The notes below the pieces were generated by a model that searched no databases, had not been told where the DNA came from, and was given only the letters and a program-made list of their open reading frames with translations. 64,000 nucleotides of DNA from Paracoccus wurundjeri (GTDB lineage Bacteria > Pseudomonadota > Alphaproteobacteria > Rhodobacterales > Rhodobacteraceae), in the NCBI RefSeq assembly GCF_030678915.1, contig NZ_JAUUTZ010000001.1, positions 124,001 to 188,000 of the forward strand. Reading direction: 5' to 3'. A program made the position numbers and the translations under genes. Shown piece by piece: positions 39,501 through 47,360 of this stretch; within the stretch, counting starts at the first letter, position 1, and each line of letters starts with the position of its first letter.

Positions 39501-41958
39501 TAAGGCAGACTATAGTGATTCCTCCGTTGGCTCATGGATTGTTGTGGAGGGTCTACCCGCCGCGAACGTTACCACAAGCACGGCTCTGCCGCCGGAGGCA
39601 TTGTCCGGCGATCGAACGATTATGTTCGCGGATTCCTCAAGCCCGGCTGACGTGCGGGCAGTTGAGGGCGATTTCCGGCCCGGAGATATCGGTGGCAAGA
39701 CGTTGATCGTCACCGGAACGGCCCGCAGCGGCGTGGGATTGGCCCGCATCGCTTTGGGCGTCGAGGTGAGGCTGGCCGATAACAGCACGGCGATCTATAC
39801 CGCGACCGTCCGTGATGGTGGTGTAGATCAGTCATGGGTCCAATTCTCTGCCGAGGTCACTGTCGAAGACGACAAGACTGTTTCATGGCGTCCAACGGTC
39901 ACGATCACTGACAGCACGGCTGGCCTGAGCCGTGGCTTCCTGTGGGCGCCCCGCATGGAGCTTATCGACGGCGCGGCTATGGCTGCCGTCCAGCAAGAAG
40001 CGCTTGCCCGTGCTGCGGAGGATATCGCCCTTGCAGGCCGGATCGACACCGTGGAGGCGACGGTCGGCGACAACACCGCCGCGATCACGACCGAAACCGC
40101 CGCCCGAGTATCTGCTGATAACGCGCTGGCAACGCAGATCATCACGCTGGAAAGCGAGGTTGATGACAATGCAGCGGCCATCACCAGCGAGGCACTGACC
40201 CGCGCCGATGCCGACAGCGCACTGTCCGGCAGGATCACCACAGTCGAGGCAACATCAGAAGATAACACGGCGGCGATCGAGGCCGAGCAGATCGCACGAT
40301 CAACCGCCGATGATGCTCTGGCAGGCGATATCATTATTTTGCAAACGCAAGTCGGCGATAATGAAGCCGCGATCCAACAGGAAGCCATCGCCCGAGCGAA
40401 CGGGGATAGCGCTCTAGCTGAGCAGATCACATCGCTTGAGGCCAGCTTTGGCAGCGACGGGAACCTGATCAAGAAATCGGATTTCAGCGATGGCGAGGTG
40501 GGTCTATGGACTGGGACGGGATCGGCCAGCGTCAGGACGACCACAGCCCTGCCGTCGCAAGCGCCTGCCGGGGATATGGCCCTTGTTGTCGAACAGACTT
40601 CCGGCGCGACAGGAACGATCCTCGCTGTAGAGGGTGAGCCGCGCGTCGGGAACGTTGGCGGCAAAACGCTGGCCATCTCCGGATATGCCAGGGCCAACGC
40701 ATCGGGGTCGCCCAATATTCATATCGGCGTCCGCTATACCACGATGGAGGGCGGCTCGGAAATTGGCGGCATCTGGACGCAGGTCCGCGCAAGTGGTCAG
40801 GGCTGGGGGTATTTTTCGGTCACTGTCACCGTTTCTGATGCCAAAACGTATTCGTGGCGCCCACAGATCAGGCTGACGGGAGGCACCGGCGGGAACTGGG
40901 CCGGCGTGGTCTGGTCGCCTCGTATCGAGATTGTCGATGATGTCGCGGTTCAGGCAAACGCTACGGCTACATCGGCTGCAACTGTTGGAGCGAATAACAC
41001 TCAGGCAATCGCGAACATCACCAACACCGTCGCCGCCGAGTATGGATCATGGGGCGCATTCGTCAACCAGACGGCGACAGCAATCGCCGAGCAGAACGGA
41101 TTTGCTGCGGGCTTCTTCGGTCTGACGGCGGAAACGTCGGGTGGGAATATCGTCGGGATCAAAGGCACGACATGGGATGACCCCGACGGCTCTGGCGGTT
41201 CGGTGCTGCGTTTGGTCGGTGAGACGACGATCGTTGAAGGCACGCTGGGCGCTTATATGCTGTCGATCTTCGACCCGGCTAACCTTGTTCCAGACAACCA
41301 GTTTCAGAGTAACGGCGCATGGGGCCTGCCGAGCGGCCCGTTTGCACTTGTGGCGTCGTCGGCTGGTAATATCGGCAGCATTGGCGCTATTCGCTACGAC
41401 GGCACTCCCGGTACCGGATGGACGGCGTGGCGGCGAGGTAAGGATTTCAGCGTAGACCGGAACAAGGAATATTACGGCGAGGCAAGAGCCTTCACCGGCG
41501 GCGGTAATCAGTATTCGATCCAAGTTCAGGTCATGTGGGTGGATAGTTCCGGGGCTGATATATCGTCGCCGAGCACGATTGCAGGAATCGCCGTTAATAC
41601 AGGAAACACCCTGTATACCAACAGCTTTACCGCTCCTGCTGATGCCCGCAAGGGGTACATCCGCTACCGAGTGAATCAGGACAACACGAATGCTGCCGTT
41701 CAGATCGGGGGCATTGTGGTTCGGGCCAAGGAACAGGCGACGACCCTGATCCAGCCTGACAGCATTACGACGCCGCTCCTTGTGACTGGTGCTGTTACGG
41801 CCAGCAAGATTTCAGTGAGCAACCTGTCAGCGGTATCCGCGACAGTCGGCCTGCTGCGCACGGCAACGACCGGCGAGCGCATGGAAATCCACTCCAATCA
41901 AATTCGTGTCTACGACGCGAGCAACACGATGCGAGTCAGAATAGGGAACCTGGGATGA
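36544..41958 (+). CDS. Tail hub / host-specificity protein (lambda J-like)
   Basis: An 1804-residue protein, the largest in the window, expected at the tail tip. The N-terminal 20 residues (MKKLLLVTSALVALGAGPAN) look like a signal peptide, unusual for a virion protein. Residues 60-560 form the conserved hub region (ISVSFDVQFGDDRPLSFIAG, ADVLEEIGKAANMHFAEVGG). After a fibronectin-like region come heptad-rich blocks with repeated DNTAAI...TETxARVSADNALA units (about residues 680-780 and 920-1300) that form trimeric coiled coils, interspersed with two carbohydrate-binding-like beta domains. It probably determines host receptor binding. Confidence 0.82.
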   Translation: MKKLLLVTSALVALGAGPANAGPVAAAVAWVGNTIAAGGLAAAALQTAIGMGVSMLAQAIGRARMDKPEISVSFDVQFGDDRPLSFIAGDYVTAGKRKYIGSWGKNTRFITEVVELSALPQPSLVGMYVDDEPAEFTGNIWGINPSDNPNNISTQGEYSPGNLPVGWMNAGRAVSNYSDDGNRIYVKFVNGMQTAADPYLVWLFSSDPDYPWTADMVGTGKSYAIITTRYDSDTLTSYPQYLFQPEALPMYDIRKDSTAGGSGTHRWGSSATYEPTRNPAVIAYNIARGIYFGDEWVFGGKNLAAWRLPAAEWMAAANECDAEVNLDGGGTEPAYRCGMEITVDMAAADVLEEIGKAANMHFAEVGGMLKPIVGLPGAASLAFTDDDIIITEGQSYKPFYPVSETYNSLSATYPEPGEKWATKDSPEFIDATATADDGGRYLPTSVSYPAAPYGKQVQRLQRAQMQDFRRFRRHQFHLPPDAYALEPGVDMVSWTSERNGYINKLFVVESVSKTPGMNVLVGLREVDPSDYDWSSDFEQPIDIIAPVNPIPFTQPINGLTVTPAIVKDNASADRRPAILVQCTGDEAGVTDIQIEGRVQGEPVTITTTRKFAEPFGWYLLDVVPLTVYEVRARLLSNLTPKSQWSTWLTVTTPDVRLQWADLAEEIEQAVQDAQDHADEVAQQIQDERDRAMAVEAALEAAVDGLNTEVDGVQSDLNNAVTTINNEITDVRNDLNTEIDQVYVDFQAADEGIQTQVDLLALQVSNTSYIRTTDGDNGIGQWTALTGAATPTTASFVPPGQTGNSIVVSAPGAYEQPYYSGISMNGTVFRIRGWVNVAVGSTGRVAIVGSTPGNGPGGETVLAQTDPITGGWQQIDMQFTVGVDTEEWAPAFLVDTGVMRFWRVRLEDYSAAANLEAAIDANAQAIITETQARVQMGLDLTASYEAADSNLQAGITSNTVAIADEEAARIADIERLEARSGLGNLINKADYSDSSVGSWIVVEGLPAANVTTSTALPPEALSGDRTIMFADSSSPADVRAVEGDFRPGDIGGKTLIVTGTARSGVGLARIALGVEVRLADNSTAIYTATVRDGGVDQSWVQFSAEVTVEDDKTVSWRPTVTITDSTAGLSRGFLWAPRMELIDGAAMAAVQQEALARAAEDIALAGRIDTVEATVGDNTAAITTETAARVSADNALATQIITLESEVDDNAAAITSEALTRADADSALSGRITTVEATSEDNTAAIEAEQIARSTADDALAGDIIILQTQVGDNEAAIQQEAIARANGDSALAEQITSLEASFGSDGNLIKKSDFSDGEVGLWTGTGSASVRTTTALPSQAPAGDMALVVEQTSGATGTILAVEGEPRVGNVGGKTLAISGYARANASGSPNIHIGVRYTTMEGGSEIGGIWTQVRASGQGWGYFSVTVTVSDAKTYSWRPQIRLTGGTGGNWAGVVWSPRIEIVDDVAVQANATATSAATVGANNTQAIANITNTVAAEYGSWGAFVNQTATAIAEQNGFAAGFFGLTAETSGGNIVGIKGTTWDDPDGSGGSVLRLVGETTIVEGTLGAYMLSIFDPANLVPDNQFQSNGAWGLPSGPFALVASSAGNIGSIGAIRYDGTPGTGWTAWRRGKDFSVDRNKEYYGEARAFTGGGNQYSIQVQVMWVDSSGADISSPSTIAGIAVNTGNTLYTNSFTAPADARKGYIRYRVNQDNTNAAVQIGGIVVRAKEQATTLIQPDSITTPLLVTGAVTASKISVSNLSAVSATVGLLRTATTGERMEIHSNQIRVYDASNTMRVRIGNLG

Positions 41959-42188
41959 TTTACACAGATAAAGAAAACGGCATGACCGTTTGCACATGCG
42001 ATTGCTGCGGTCTTGTCGAGGCGACCGACGAGGCGAACGGGGTTGCGGTTGAGGGATGGGGCAGCGGCCACCTGTGGCTTGACGTGTCCCTTGCGGAGCA
42101 ACGCCAGACGCCGCTCTGTTTCTGTCCCGCCTGCAATCCCGGCATTCTGTCGGCACCCGTTCTGCGCGTGAAGCCCGAGGCTGAATAA
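41955..42188 (+). CDS. Small Cys-rich phage protein
   Basis: A 77-residue protein with two Cys clusters: TVCTCDCCGLVEA near residue 14 and LCFCPACNP near residue 55, suggesting a zinc ribbon. It overlaps the hub gene and the following fibre gene by 4 and 1 bases. Function unknown. Confidence 0.6.
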   Translation: MIYTDKENGMTVCTCDCCGLVEATDEANGVAVEGWGSGHLWLDVSLAEQRQTPLCFCPACNPGILSAPVLRVKPEAE

Positions 42189-43120
42189 TGGCGTTCGGTG
42201 CGCAGGTTTTAACGCAGCGCGGGATCGAAGATATAGCCGCTGTGACATCCTTACGGCTCATCCACACGCAAGCGTTCACTGCAAGCTCCGGGACGTATAC
42301 GGCACCAACTGAATTCACGCTGAATAACGGCAGCGTTTTCTTTACAGGCGGTTACGCGGGAAGCGGAAGTGTCGGAACCCGAGTCACCAGAAGCGGACGG
42401 GATTTCAGCTTTGTGAACGCTGAGGCGGGAATACGCTTCTACACTTGCTTGAAGGCTGCCGCACCGGTCAGTTCTGGATATGGAATAGAGATGATCAACG
42501 GCGACGGCTACGCGGTGATCGACACGAACAATGCGCCGTTGTGGGTGAAGTCAGAGGGGAACAGCACAGGCACACCGCATCCTATGGGCGGGGTTTACCA
42601 GCACTCAATATCCACAGCAGCCAATGACATAGTTATGTTTTCTCTCACTAGCGGCCAGATGGGGGTCAGCTACTACAATCCTACTGATGGCCATGTGATC
42701 ATCCACAACGCCCAGAACATCCAATATAAAGTGCTCTCGCATATTCCGAAAACAGCGACCCCAAGCTTTGGCATGGCGATATTCAACCAAAGCGGGAATA
42801 AGGTCTGGGACAGTGAAATGCCTATCCTTAACCTGCAATTTGCCGATATATCTACGCCGGGCGATGGGGTGATATATACAGTCCCGTCCGGGACAAACTT
42901 CTTCTACATGTCCTCATTCAGCCACATAACCTATGACCCATTCTCGGGCGGTCAGGCGGATTACTGGATCGTGTTTAACGCCTATGCCCTGAGCAGGACA
43001 TCGGCAACGTCCGTCACAAAAACGCTGATCCCAATCAACCAAATCCCAGGCTTCGGTACAGCCCCGGCACCGGCCAACCCCAATGGATGGACTTACTCCG
43101 TCCTTTGCGGTCGAACCTGA
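42188..43120 (+). CDS. Tail fibre-like protein
   Basis: A 310-residue beta-rich protein beginning MAFGAQVLTQRGIEDIAAVT, with strands rich in Gly, Ser, Thr and Tyr and a hydrophobic C-terminal part (FFYMSSFSHITYDPFSGGQA). Such proteins follow the hub gene in many phages and contribute to the tail tip fibre or adhesin. A terminator follows 26 bases after its stop. Confidence 0.65.
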   Translation: MAFGAQVLTQRGIEDIAAVTSLRLIHTQAFTASSGTYTAPTEFTLNNGSVFFTGGYAGSGSVGTRVTRSGRDFSFVNAEAGIRFYTCLKAAAPVSSGYGIEMINGDGYAVIDTNNAPLWVKSEGNSTGTPHPMGGVYQHSISTAANDIVMFSLTSGQMGVSYYNPTDGHVIIHNAQNIQYKVLSHIPKTATPSFGMAIFNQSGNKVWDSEMPILNLQFADISTPGDGVIYTVPSGTNFFYMSSFSHITYDPFSGGQADYWIVFNAYALSRTSATSVTKTLIPINQIPGFGTAPAPANPNGWTYSVLCGRT

Positions 43121-43146
43121 TATCGACAGAACCTATCACGACCCTG

Positions 43147-43172
43147 AGCCTCGCTTTTGCGGGGCTTTTTTA
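43147..43172 (+). terminator. Terminator of the tail operon
   Basis: Stem AGCCTCGC/GCGGGGCT with a TTTT loop followed by six T residues. Confidence 0.85.
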
Positions 43173-43186
43173 ATGCGGAGACGCCA

Positions 43187-43234
43187 ATGGCCAGCAGTAC
43201 GCTCAAACCTGGCGGGGTAGACGGAAATGATTGA
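43187..43234 (+). pseudogene. 15-codon frame, probable 5' remnant of a lost gene
   Basis: ATG with GGAG upstream encoding MASSTLKPGGVDGND then a stop. It resembles the start of a longer phage gene cut off where the minus-strand moron block begins. Low confidence. Confidence 0.3.
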
Positions 43235-43259
43235 TGGCCTGCTTCGGTGCCGCGGGGGA

Positions 43260-43694
43260 TTAACCTTCCGGCAGGGGAATCCAATGTTCGAAATCTGCGT
43301 TATAATACTCCACAGATAACTGAGGGTCGCTGAAAGTCCAATATCCATGCTCCCCGAACTCGAGAAATTGGCTTTCGGAATACTCCTCGTAATGAACGAT
43401 GTACCAGAGATCGTTGACCTTCGCTAGAATGTTGCCCCCATCAAGGGGGGCTGAGTCTATCGTTCTTAGTTCGTCGTAGCTTGCGGAGATTTTGTCGGTA
43501 CCCCGAAGCATGAACCTTTGCCGTTCAGTTACATCTGTTGGCAGCTTGTCGGCGTCGTCGCGGCTTGTCGCGGGGGTGGCTGAGTAGCGAAAATCTCTAA
43601 TCCAGTTAGAAAAGGTAGAGGCCAGTCCCTCGAGTTCTTCCACTCGGGTCTCAAGGTCGCGGACTTTCTCGTTAATTTCTGGTGTACCGGACAT
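43260..43694 (-). CDS. Minus-strand moron protein C
   Basis: A 144-residue acidic protein. Residues 1-35 form a coiled coil (EINEKVRDLETRVEELEGLA); the C-terminal part is beta/aromatic-rich (LWYIVHYEEYSESQFLEFGE, HWIPLPEG). It has its own promoter-like sequence 28-56 bases upstream (43722-43750). It sits between the tail operon terminator and the lysis genes on the opposite strand. Function unknown; a lysogenic-conversion or anti-phage role is possible but unsupported by motifs. Confidence 0.68.
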   Translation of the reverse strand: MSGTPEINEKVRDLETRVEELEGLASTFSNWIRDFRYSATPATSRDDADKLPTDVTERQRFMLRGTDKISASYDELRTIDSAPLDGGNILAKVNDLWYIVHYEEYSESQFLEFGEHGYWTFSDPQLSVEYYNADFEHWIPLPEG

Positions 43695-43721
43695 GACGCT
43701 GCCAATCGTTGATATGAGCGA

Positions 43722-43750
43722 ATTTATGCCTAACGTTTCCGAAAAGGCAA
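43722..43750 (-). promoter_or_regulatory. Putative promoter of moron C
   Basis: On the minus strand TTGCCT (43745-43750), 17 bases, ATAAAT (43722-43727). Position suits a transcript for the gene starting at 43694. Confidence 0.45.
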
Positions 43751-43781
43751 GCGATATTCCGCCACTCGCAGTTGGCTCGTG

Positions 43782-44018
43782 CTAATCCTGCAACCTCAGC
43801 AGCTCTCGCTCGATCGTGTCTAATGCGTCTGGGTCACCGGCGCGCGCCGATTTAATCGCTGTGTGAATTCTTTCCCACGAGGGATGATCATCGGCAATTA
43901 ACCGGCCCTCCATGTGAGCGACCGTCAAAGCATGCGTGTAAACCACGCGATAGGCGGGGCGACGGATTGCCTCGTCACGCATATCGCGCAGGCGCTTATA
44001 CAGTCGAAGAATGGTCAT
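43782..44018 (-). CDS. Minus-strand moron protein D
   Basis: A 78-residue basic/helical protein: MTILRLYKRLRDMRDEAIRR then PAYRVVYTHALTVAHMEGRL and a C-terminal acidic helix. No clear ribosome binding site; in-frame ATG 44024 and TTG 44069 are alternatives. It is on the same strand as moron C, 88 bases upstream of it. Confidence 0.5.
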   Translation of the reverse strand: MTILRLYKRLRDMRDEAIRRPAYRVVYTHALTVAHMEGRLIADDHPSWERIHTAIKSARAGDPDALDTIERELLRLQD

Positions 44019-44126
44019 GCGCATTAGATAGTGCGGCACGAGTACAGGCCAAGGCCGCCATCCCTGCAATCTCCCTTATATCGCCCTGCCATGCGCGGGC
44101 TTTTTTCATGCCCGAAAGGAACCGGC

Positions 44127-44411
44127 ATGCCACGCATCGAAAACACAGTATCGCTCGGCAACATCATCTCGATCGTTGGCACCATTCTCACGGCAATGAG
44201 CATGGTTGGCGCCATGGTCTATTGGGGCGGGAGATTGAGCGAACGCGCCGACAGCATGGAGCGCGAGGTATTGCGTCTGCAATCGACGGCAGCCGCACAT
44301 GAAACGCGGATACGCAGCGTTGAGCAGATGTCGGCCCGGCAGGATGAGCGGTTGGTCCTGATCCTCGATGCGCTTCGCAAGATCGAAGCACGGATGGACA
44401 ACCAGAATTAA
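44127..44411 (+). CDS. Single-span membrane protein of lysis region
   Basis: A 94-residue protein with one transmembrane helix (LGNIISIVGTILTAMSMVGAMVYW, residues 9-32) followed by a long coiled coil. AAAGGAA precedes ATG 44127. Its position 440 bases before the amidase suggests a role in lysis, for example holin-like or attachment of the lysis complex; not proven. Confidence 0.62.
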   Translation: MPRIENTVSLGNIISIVGTILTAMSMVGAMVYWGGRLSERADSMEREVLRLQSTAAAHETRIRSVEQMSARQDERLVLILDALRKIEARMDNQN

Positions 44412-44428
44412 CCGGAGAGGGCAAGGCT

Positions 44429-44656
44429 ATGGCAGGCTGGCACTGGCGGACATCGTGTTTCTGCAATCGGCTGCTATTCGGTCGAGCCAATGAACCGATA
44501 TGCTCTCGGGTTTATGTAGCGCATCCATCGATATGCCGGAGCGTGTTCCTGTTCCTGATGGATATCGTTTTCGGCGAGTATCAGCACTGCCGAAACATCC
44601 ACGAGAGATATAAGTGGACCCGGGTGCGCAACTCAGGGAACACCCCCGGGTCCTAG
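44429..44656 (+). CDS. Conserved small phage protein
   Basis: A 75-residue protein, MAGWHWRTSCFCNRLLFGRA then SVFLFLMDIVFGEYQHCRNI and ERYKWTRVRN. This layout (NxLL-G at the start, a hydrophobic DxxF stretch, HC near the end) recurs in small proteins of tailed phage late regions, from memory. The gene has GGAGAG upstream of the ATG. Its 3' end forms a 9-bp hairpin (GGACCCGGG/CCCGGGTCC, 44616-44653). Function unknown. Confidence 0.55.
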   Translation: MAGWHWRTSCFCNRLLFGRANEPICSRVYVAHPSICRSVFLFLMDIVFGEYQHCRNIHERYKWTRVRNSGNTPGS

Positions 44657-44849
44657 CCTCCGCATGCTGCTACATCTGCGGAGGCTATCTCTATAGTGTG
44701 CCGCGCGGCTTAAAAAACACTCGATACAGTATCGCAATTGCCAAGAACCAACGCGGGAACGAGCCGCGAGTTCCCAGAAATCCCAATCCCTGAAATTCAA
44801 TTCCTGCCCGTGAATTCCGATTCCGGGCGGCTTTTCCTTGTGAGGAACC
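44657..44849 (+). other. Intergenic hairpins before the amidase gene
   Basis: A 10-bp stem AGCCTCCGCA/TGCGGAGGCT (44655-44686), a GGGAAC/GTTCCC hairpin (near 44755-44777) and GCCCG/CGGGC followed by GGCTTTTCC (near 44809-44836) lie here. The last may terminate upstream transcription; no gene is seen. Confidence 0.45.
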
Positions 44850-45368
44850 ATGAGTAATTCCCCCATCAAACGCATCGTGCTGCACTATAGCGCGACCTAT
44901 CCCGATCAGGACTTCGGCGTTGCTGATATCCGGCGCATGCATCTGGCTCGTGGGTTCAATGACGTGGGATATCACTATGTCATCAAGCGCGACGGAACCG
45001 TGCAGAAAGGCCGCGCCGACAACGTGATCGGGGCGCACGTCAAAGGCTTCAATACCGGCAGCCTCGGTATCTGCTGCATCGGCGGTATCGAACGATCCAC
45101 CGGCCCGAATGTCGGCGTGGACAACCGCACCTCCGCGCAGAAAGCCGCGACGATCAAGCTGGTGAAAGAACTGCTGGCGAAACATCCCGGCGCGGAAGTC
45201 GTCGGCCATCGCGATCTGGCTGCCACTCAATGCCCCGGTTTTGATGTGCGTAGCTGGTGGGTTCAATCACAGCAAAGCGGGTTGAGTGGCGATGGCTCAC
45301 ATCAAAGCCCCAGCCTGATCACGCTGATCCTCAATTTCCTCAGAGCAATCTTCGGAGGGTGCAAATGA
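44850..45368 (+). CDS. Endolysin: N-acetylmuramoyl-L-alanine amidase
   Basis: A 172-residue amidase of the T7 lysozyme/Amidase_2 type. Zinc ligands are His12 (IVLHYSAT), His119 (VVGHRDLAATQCPG) and the Cys in that last motif; the RGFNDVGYHYVIKRDGTVQ block and ICCIGG fit the fold. The C-terminal hydrophobic stretch LITLILNFLRAIFGGCK may anchor it to the membrane. It cleaves the amide between muramic acid and L-alanine during lysis. A GTGAGGA site precedes the ATG. Confidence 0.92.
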   Translation: MSNSPIKRIVLHYSATYPDQDFGVADIRRMHLARGFNDVGYHYVIKRDGTVQKGRADNVIGAHVKGFNTGSLGICCIGGIERSTGPNVGVDNRTSAQKAATIKLVKELLAKHPGAEVVGHRDLAATQCPGFDVRSWWVQSQQSGLSGDGSHQSPSLITLILNFLRAIFGGCK

Positions 45369-45562
45369 CCCGAACCAATATCACCGTGATCGTCCGCGTG
45401 CTGCTCTACGTGATCGCAGGCGTGCTTATGCGCGGCGGCTGGCTGCCCGGTGACGCGACGATCGTATTCACCGACCCCGCCGTTGTGGAGCTTGTTGCTG
45501 GCGCGGTTCTGGCTGTCCTGACTGGCGTATTCACCGTCAAGCATGAGGGGCGGAAGCCATGA
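45365..45562 (+). CDS. Holin-like membrane protein
   Basis: A 65-residue protein with two predicted helices (IVRVLLYVIAGVLMRGGWL and VVELVAGAVLAVLTGVFTV), overlapping the amidase stop (ATGA). Small two-span proteins next to endolysin genes are usually holins. Confirmation would need activity data. Confidence 0.7.
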   Translation: MTRTNITVIVRVLLYVIAGVLMRGGWLPGDATIVFTDPAVVELVAGAVLAVLTGVFTVKHEGRKP

Positions 45563-45777
45563 GCCTCTACGCCATTCTCGCGGCTCTTGGTGGCCTTGTC
45601 GTCACCATAGCCGGCGCGTTCTTCGCTGGCAGCCGCTCGGCAAACCGAAAGCGAGACGCTGACCAATCGGATGCGGCCCTCGAAACCTATCGCAAATCAA
45701 AGGAGGCACAAGACAATGCGTCTGATCTGTCTGACGATGCTATTTCTGACTGGCTGCGCGAACGTGCCCGTAAATGA
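45559..45777 (+). CDS. Inner-membrane spanin (Rz-like)
   Basis: A 72-residue protein with an N-terminal membrane helix (YAILAALGGLVVTIAGAFFA) and a charged periplasmic helix. The downstream lipoprotein gene lies within and beyond its 3' part in another frame, the classic overlapping Rz/Rz1 arrangement. Confidence 0.72.
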   Translation: MSLYAILAALGGLVVTIAGAFFAGSRSANRKRDADQSDAALETYRKSKEAQDNASDLSDDAISDWLRERARK

Positions 45778-45913
45778 TGCGGCGCTATGCGATAGCACGG
45801 AAGCCGCGCGGACTAAGCTGGCTTCGGCGCTTCTGGTCGATGGAGGCCCGCAGAGCCGCCGCGCAGGCGCGACCCTGATTGCCGGGATCGATGGGGGCTG
45901 CGGGGACAACTGA
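45716..45913 (+). CDS. Outer-membrane spanin lipoprotein (Rz1-like)
   Basis: A 65-residue lipoprotein: MRLICLTMLFLTGCANVPVN with lipobox LTGC (Cys14). It starts inside the i-spanin gene in a different reading frame. Together they would span the periplasm and disrupt the outer membrane at the end of lysis. Confidence 0.8.
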   Translation: MRLICLTMLFLTGCANVPVNDAALCDSTEAARTKLASALLVDGGPQSRRAGATLIAGIDGGCGDN

Positions 45914-46128
45914 TGCTCGACGCTGAACAAATCGACAACTGGCACCGCGACAAGGAAGAAGCATTGTTCGCAGCCAAGGAATTCGCACGCAGGAAGCGCA
46001 AGGGGCTGCCGCCAGACCGGTTCGCGAGTTCCCGGCAGCTTCACCTCGTCGCAGAGGGCATCGACGCCCTGCGGCAAATCATCGACTGGCAGAACGCGGT
46101 CATTGAAGGAATGTCGGATGACTCCTGA
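45913..46128 (+). CDS. Small phage protein
   Basis: A 71-residue helical basic protein (MLDAEQIDNWHRDKEEALFA, KEFARRKRKGLPPDRFASSR). It overlaps the spanin gene (TGATG) and the phosphoesterase gene (11 bases). No family recognised. Confidence 0.6.
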   Translation: MLDAEQIDNWHRDKEEALFAAKEFARRKRKGLPPDRFASSRQLHLVAEGIDALRQIIDWQNAVIEGMSDDS

Positions 46129-47311
46129 ACAACAAGCAGCGCTGGACGCGATGGAGCAGTACGGCAGCCAGCGCAAGGCAGCCGAGGCGCTGGGTATCAG
46201 CCGCGCGGGGCTTCGGTCACGTCTGGACGGGGCGAGAAAGCATGTAGACCCCGGTCCAGCCGTCACAGAAGCTGCTGAGAAAATCGGCCTCAACATGGCG
46301 GTAATAAAGGGCGGATGGGTAACGCCAAGGGGTTTATCCGCCCGGTTCTCTATTCCAGATACTGACGGATACCAGGAGGTCTTGGAGGAAATCCGCGAGA
46401 GCATCGAAGAACTGATGAACGGCAAGCGCCCATCACTGCCGGATCGTTTCGAGTCGAGGGAGGGCAGTATGCTTTTCGTGTCACCGGCTGATGTGCATAT
46501 CGGCAAGCTGTCGGTGCAGACCGAAACTGGCGTGACCTACAACTCCGACATTGCCGCCCATCGTCTGGCAGAGGGCTGCCGGTCGATTATCCGGCGCTCC
46601 AAGGGTATGAGTTGTTCCCGCGTTGCTCTGGTCATTGGGAATGACATCTCACACATAGACAGGCCGGACAGACGCACGACGAGCGGAACGCCACAGGACA
46701 CATGCGGCACGATATTCACTATCCATAAGGCTGCGTTCAAGGGTTACGTGGACGCCATCAATCATGCACGGGCAGAGGGTCTTGAGGTTCATTTGTATTT
46801 CGTGCCGTCCAATCACGACTGGGTGCTGGGGTATACGATAGCTCAAGCCGTCTGGGCATACTTCCACGATCACCCGAACGTCCATGCCAATGAGTACACC
46901 ATGTCCGAGAACCATCGGAAATATATCCGGTTCGGAGGCAATAATATTGGCATCACGCATGGCGACGGGGCCAAGGAAAGCGACCTTCCGCAACTGATGA
47001 TGCGCGAGACAGGCCACCATGCCGCAGAGACGCTGCACCATTACTGGTACATCCACCACTACCACCATAAGATCAAGAAGAATGCCGGTCTAAACCCGCA
47101 ATCACGCGAGAAGGACCATATCGCGATGACGGCCATCAACATCGGCATCGGCGCGATGGAAGGCGATAACACGGCCATCGAAGTGATCCGCAGCCCGTCT
47201 GCGCCCGATGGATGGCATCACCGAAACGGATACCTGAACAGGCAAGCCGTCGAAGCATTCGTGCATCACGCGCGGGACGGACAGACTGACCGGCTCACCG
47301 AGTGGTTTTGA
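46118..47311 (+). CDS. Calcineurin-like phosphoesterase with N-terminal HTH
   Basis: A 397-residue protein. Residues 1-45 form a helix-turn-helix (YGSQRKAAEALGISRAGLRS). The catalytic part holds the metallophosphoesterase ligands: FVSPADVHIGKL (Asp, His), VIGNDISHID (Asn-Asp), FVPSNHDWVLG (Asn-His), and ITHGDGAKE plus HHYWYIHHYHHK. It is of the phage phosphoesterase type, expected to remove phosphates from protein or nucleotide substrates or act as nuclease. Located between lysis genes and attR, a typical place for accessory genes. Confidence 0.78.
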   Translation: MTPEQQAALDAMEQYGSQRKAAEALGISRAGLRSRLDGARKHVDPGPAVTEAAEKIGLNMAVIKGGWVTPRGLSARFSIPDTDGYQEVLEEIRESIEELMNGKRPSLPDRFESREGSMLFVSPADVHIGKLSVQTETGVTYNSDIAAHRLAEGCRSIIRRSKGMSCSRVALVIGNDISHIDRPDRRTTSGTPQDTCGTIFTIHKAAFKGYVDAINHARAEGLEVHLYFVPSNHDWVLGYTIAQAVWAYFHDHPNVHANEYTMSENHRKYIRFGGNNIGITHGDGAKESDLPQLMMRETGHHAAETLHHYWYIHHYHHKIKKNAGLNPQSREKDHIAMTAINIGIGAMEGDNTAIEVIRSPSAPDGWHHRNGYLNRQAVEAFVHHARDGQTDRLTEWF

Positions 47312-47360
47312 TGATCCACAATTCCACGCCTTGCTGAACACCCTATATGGAGATCGTTCG

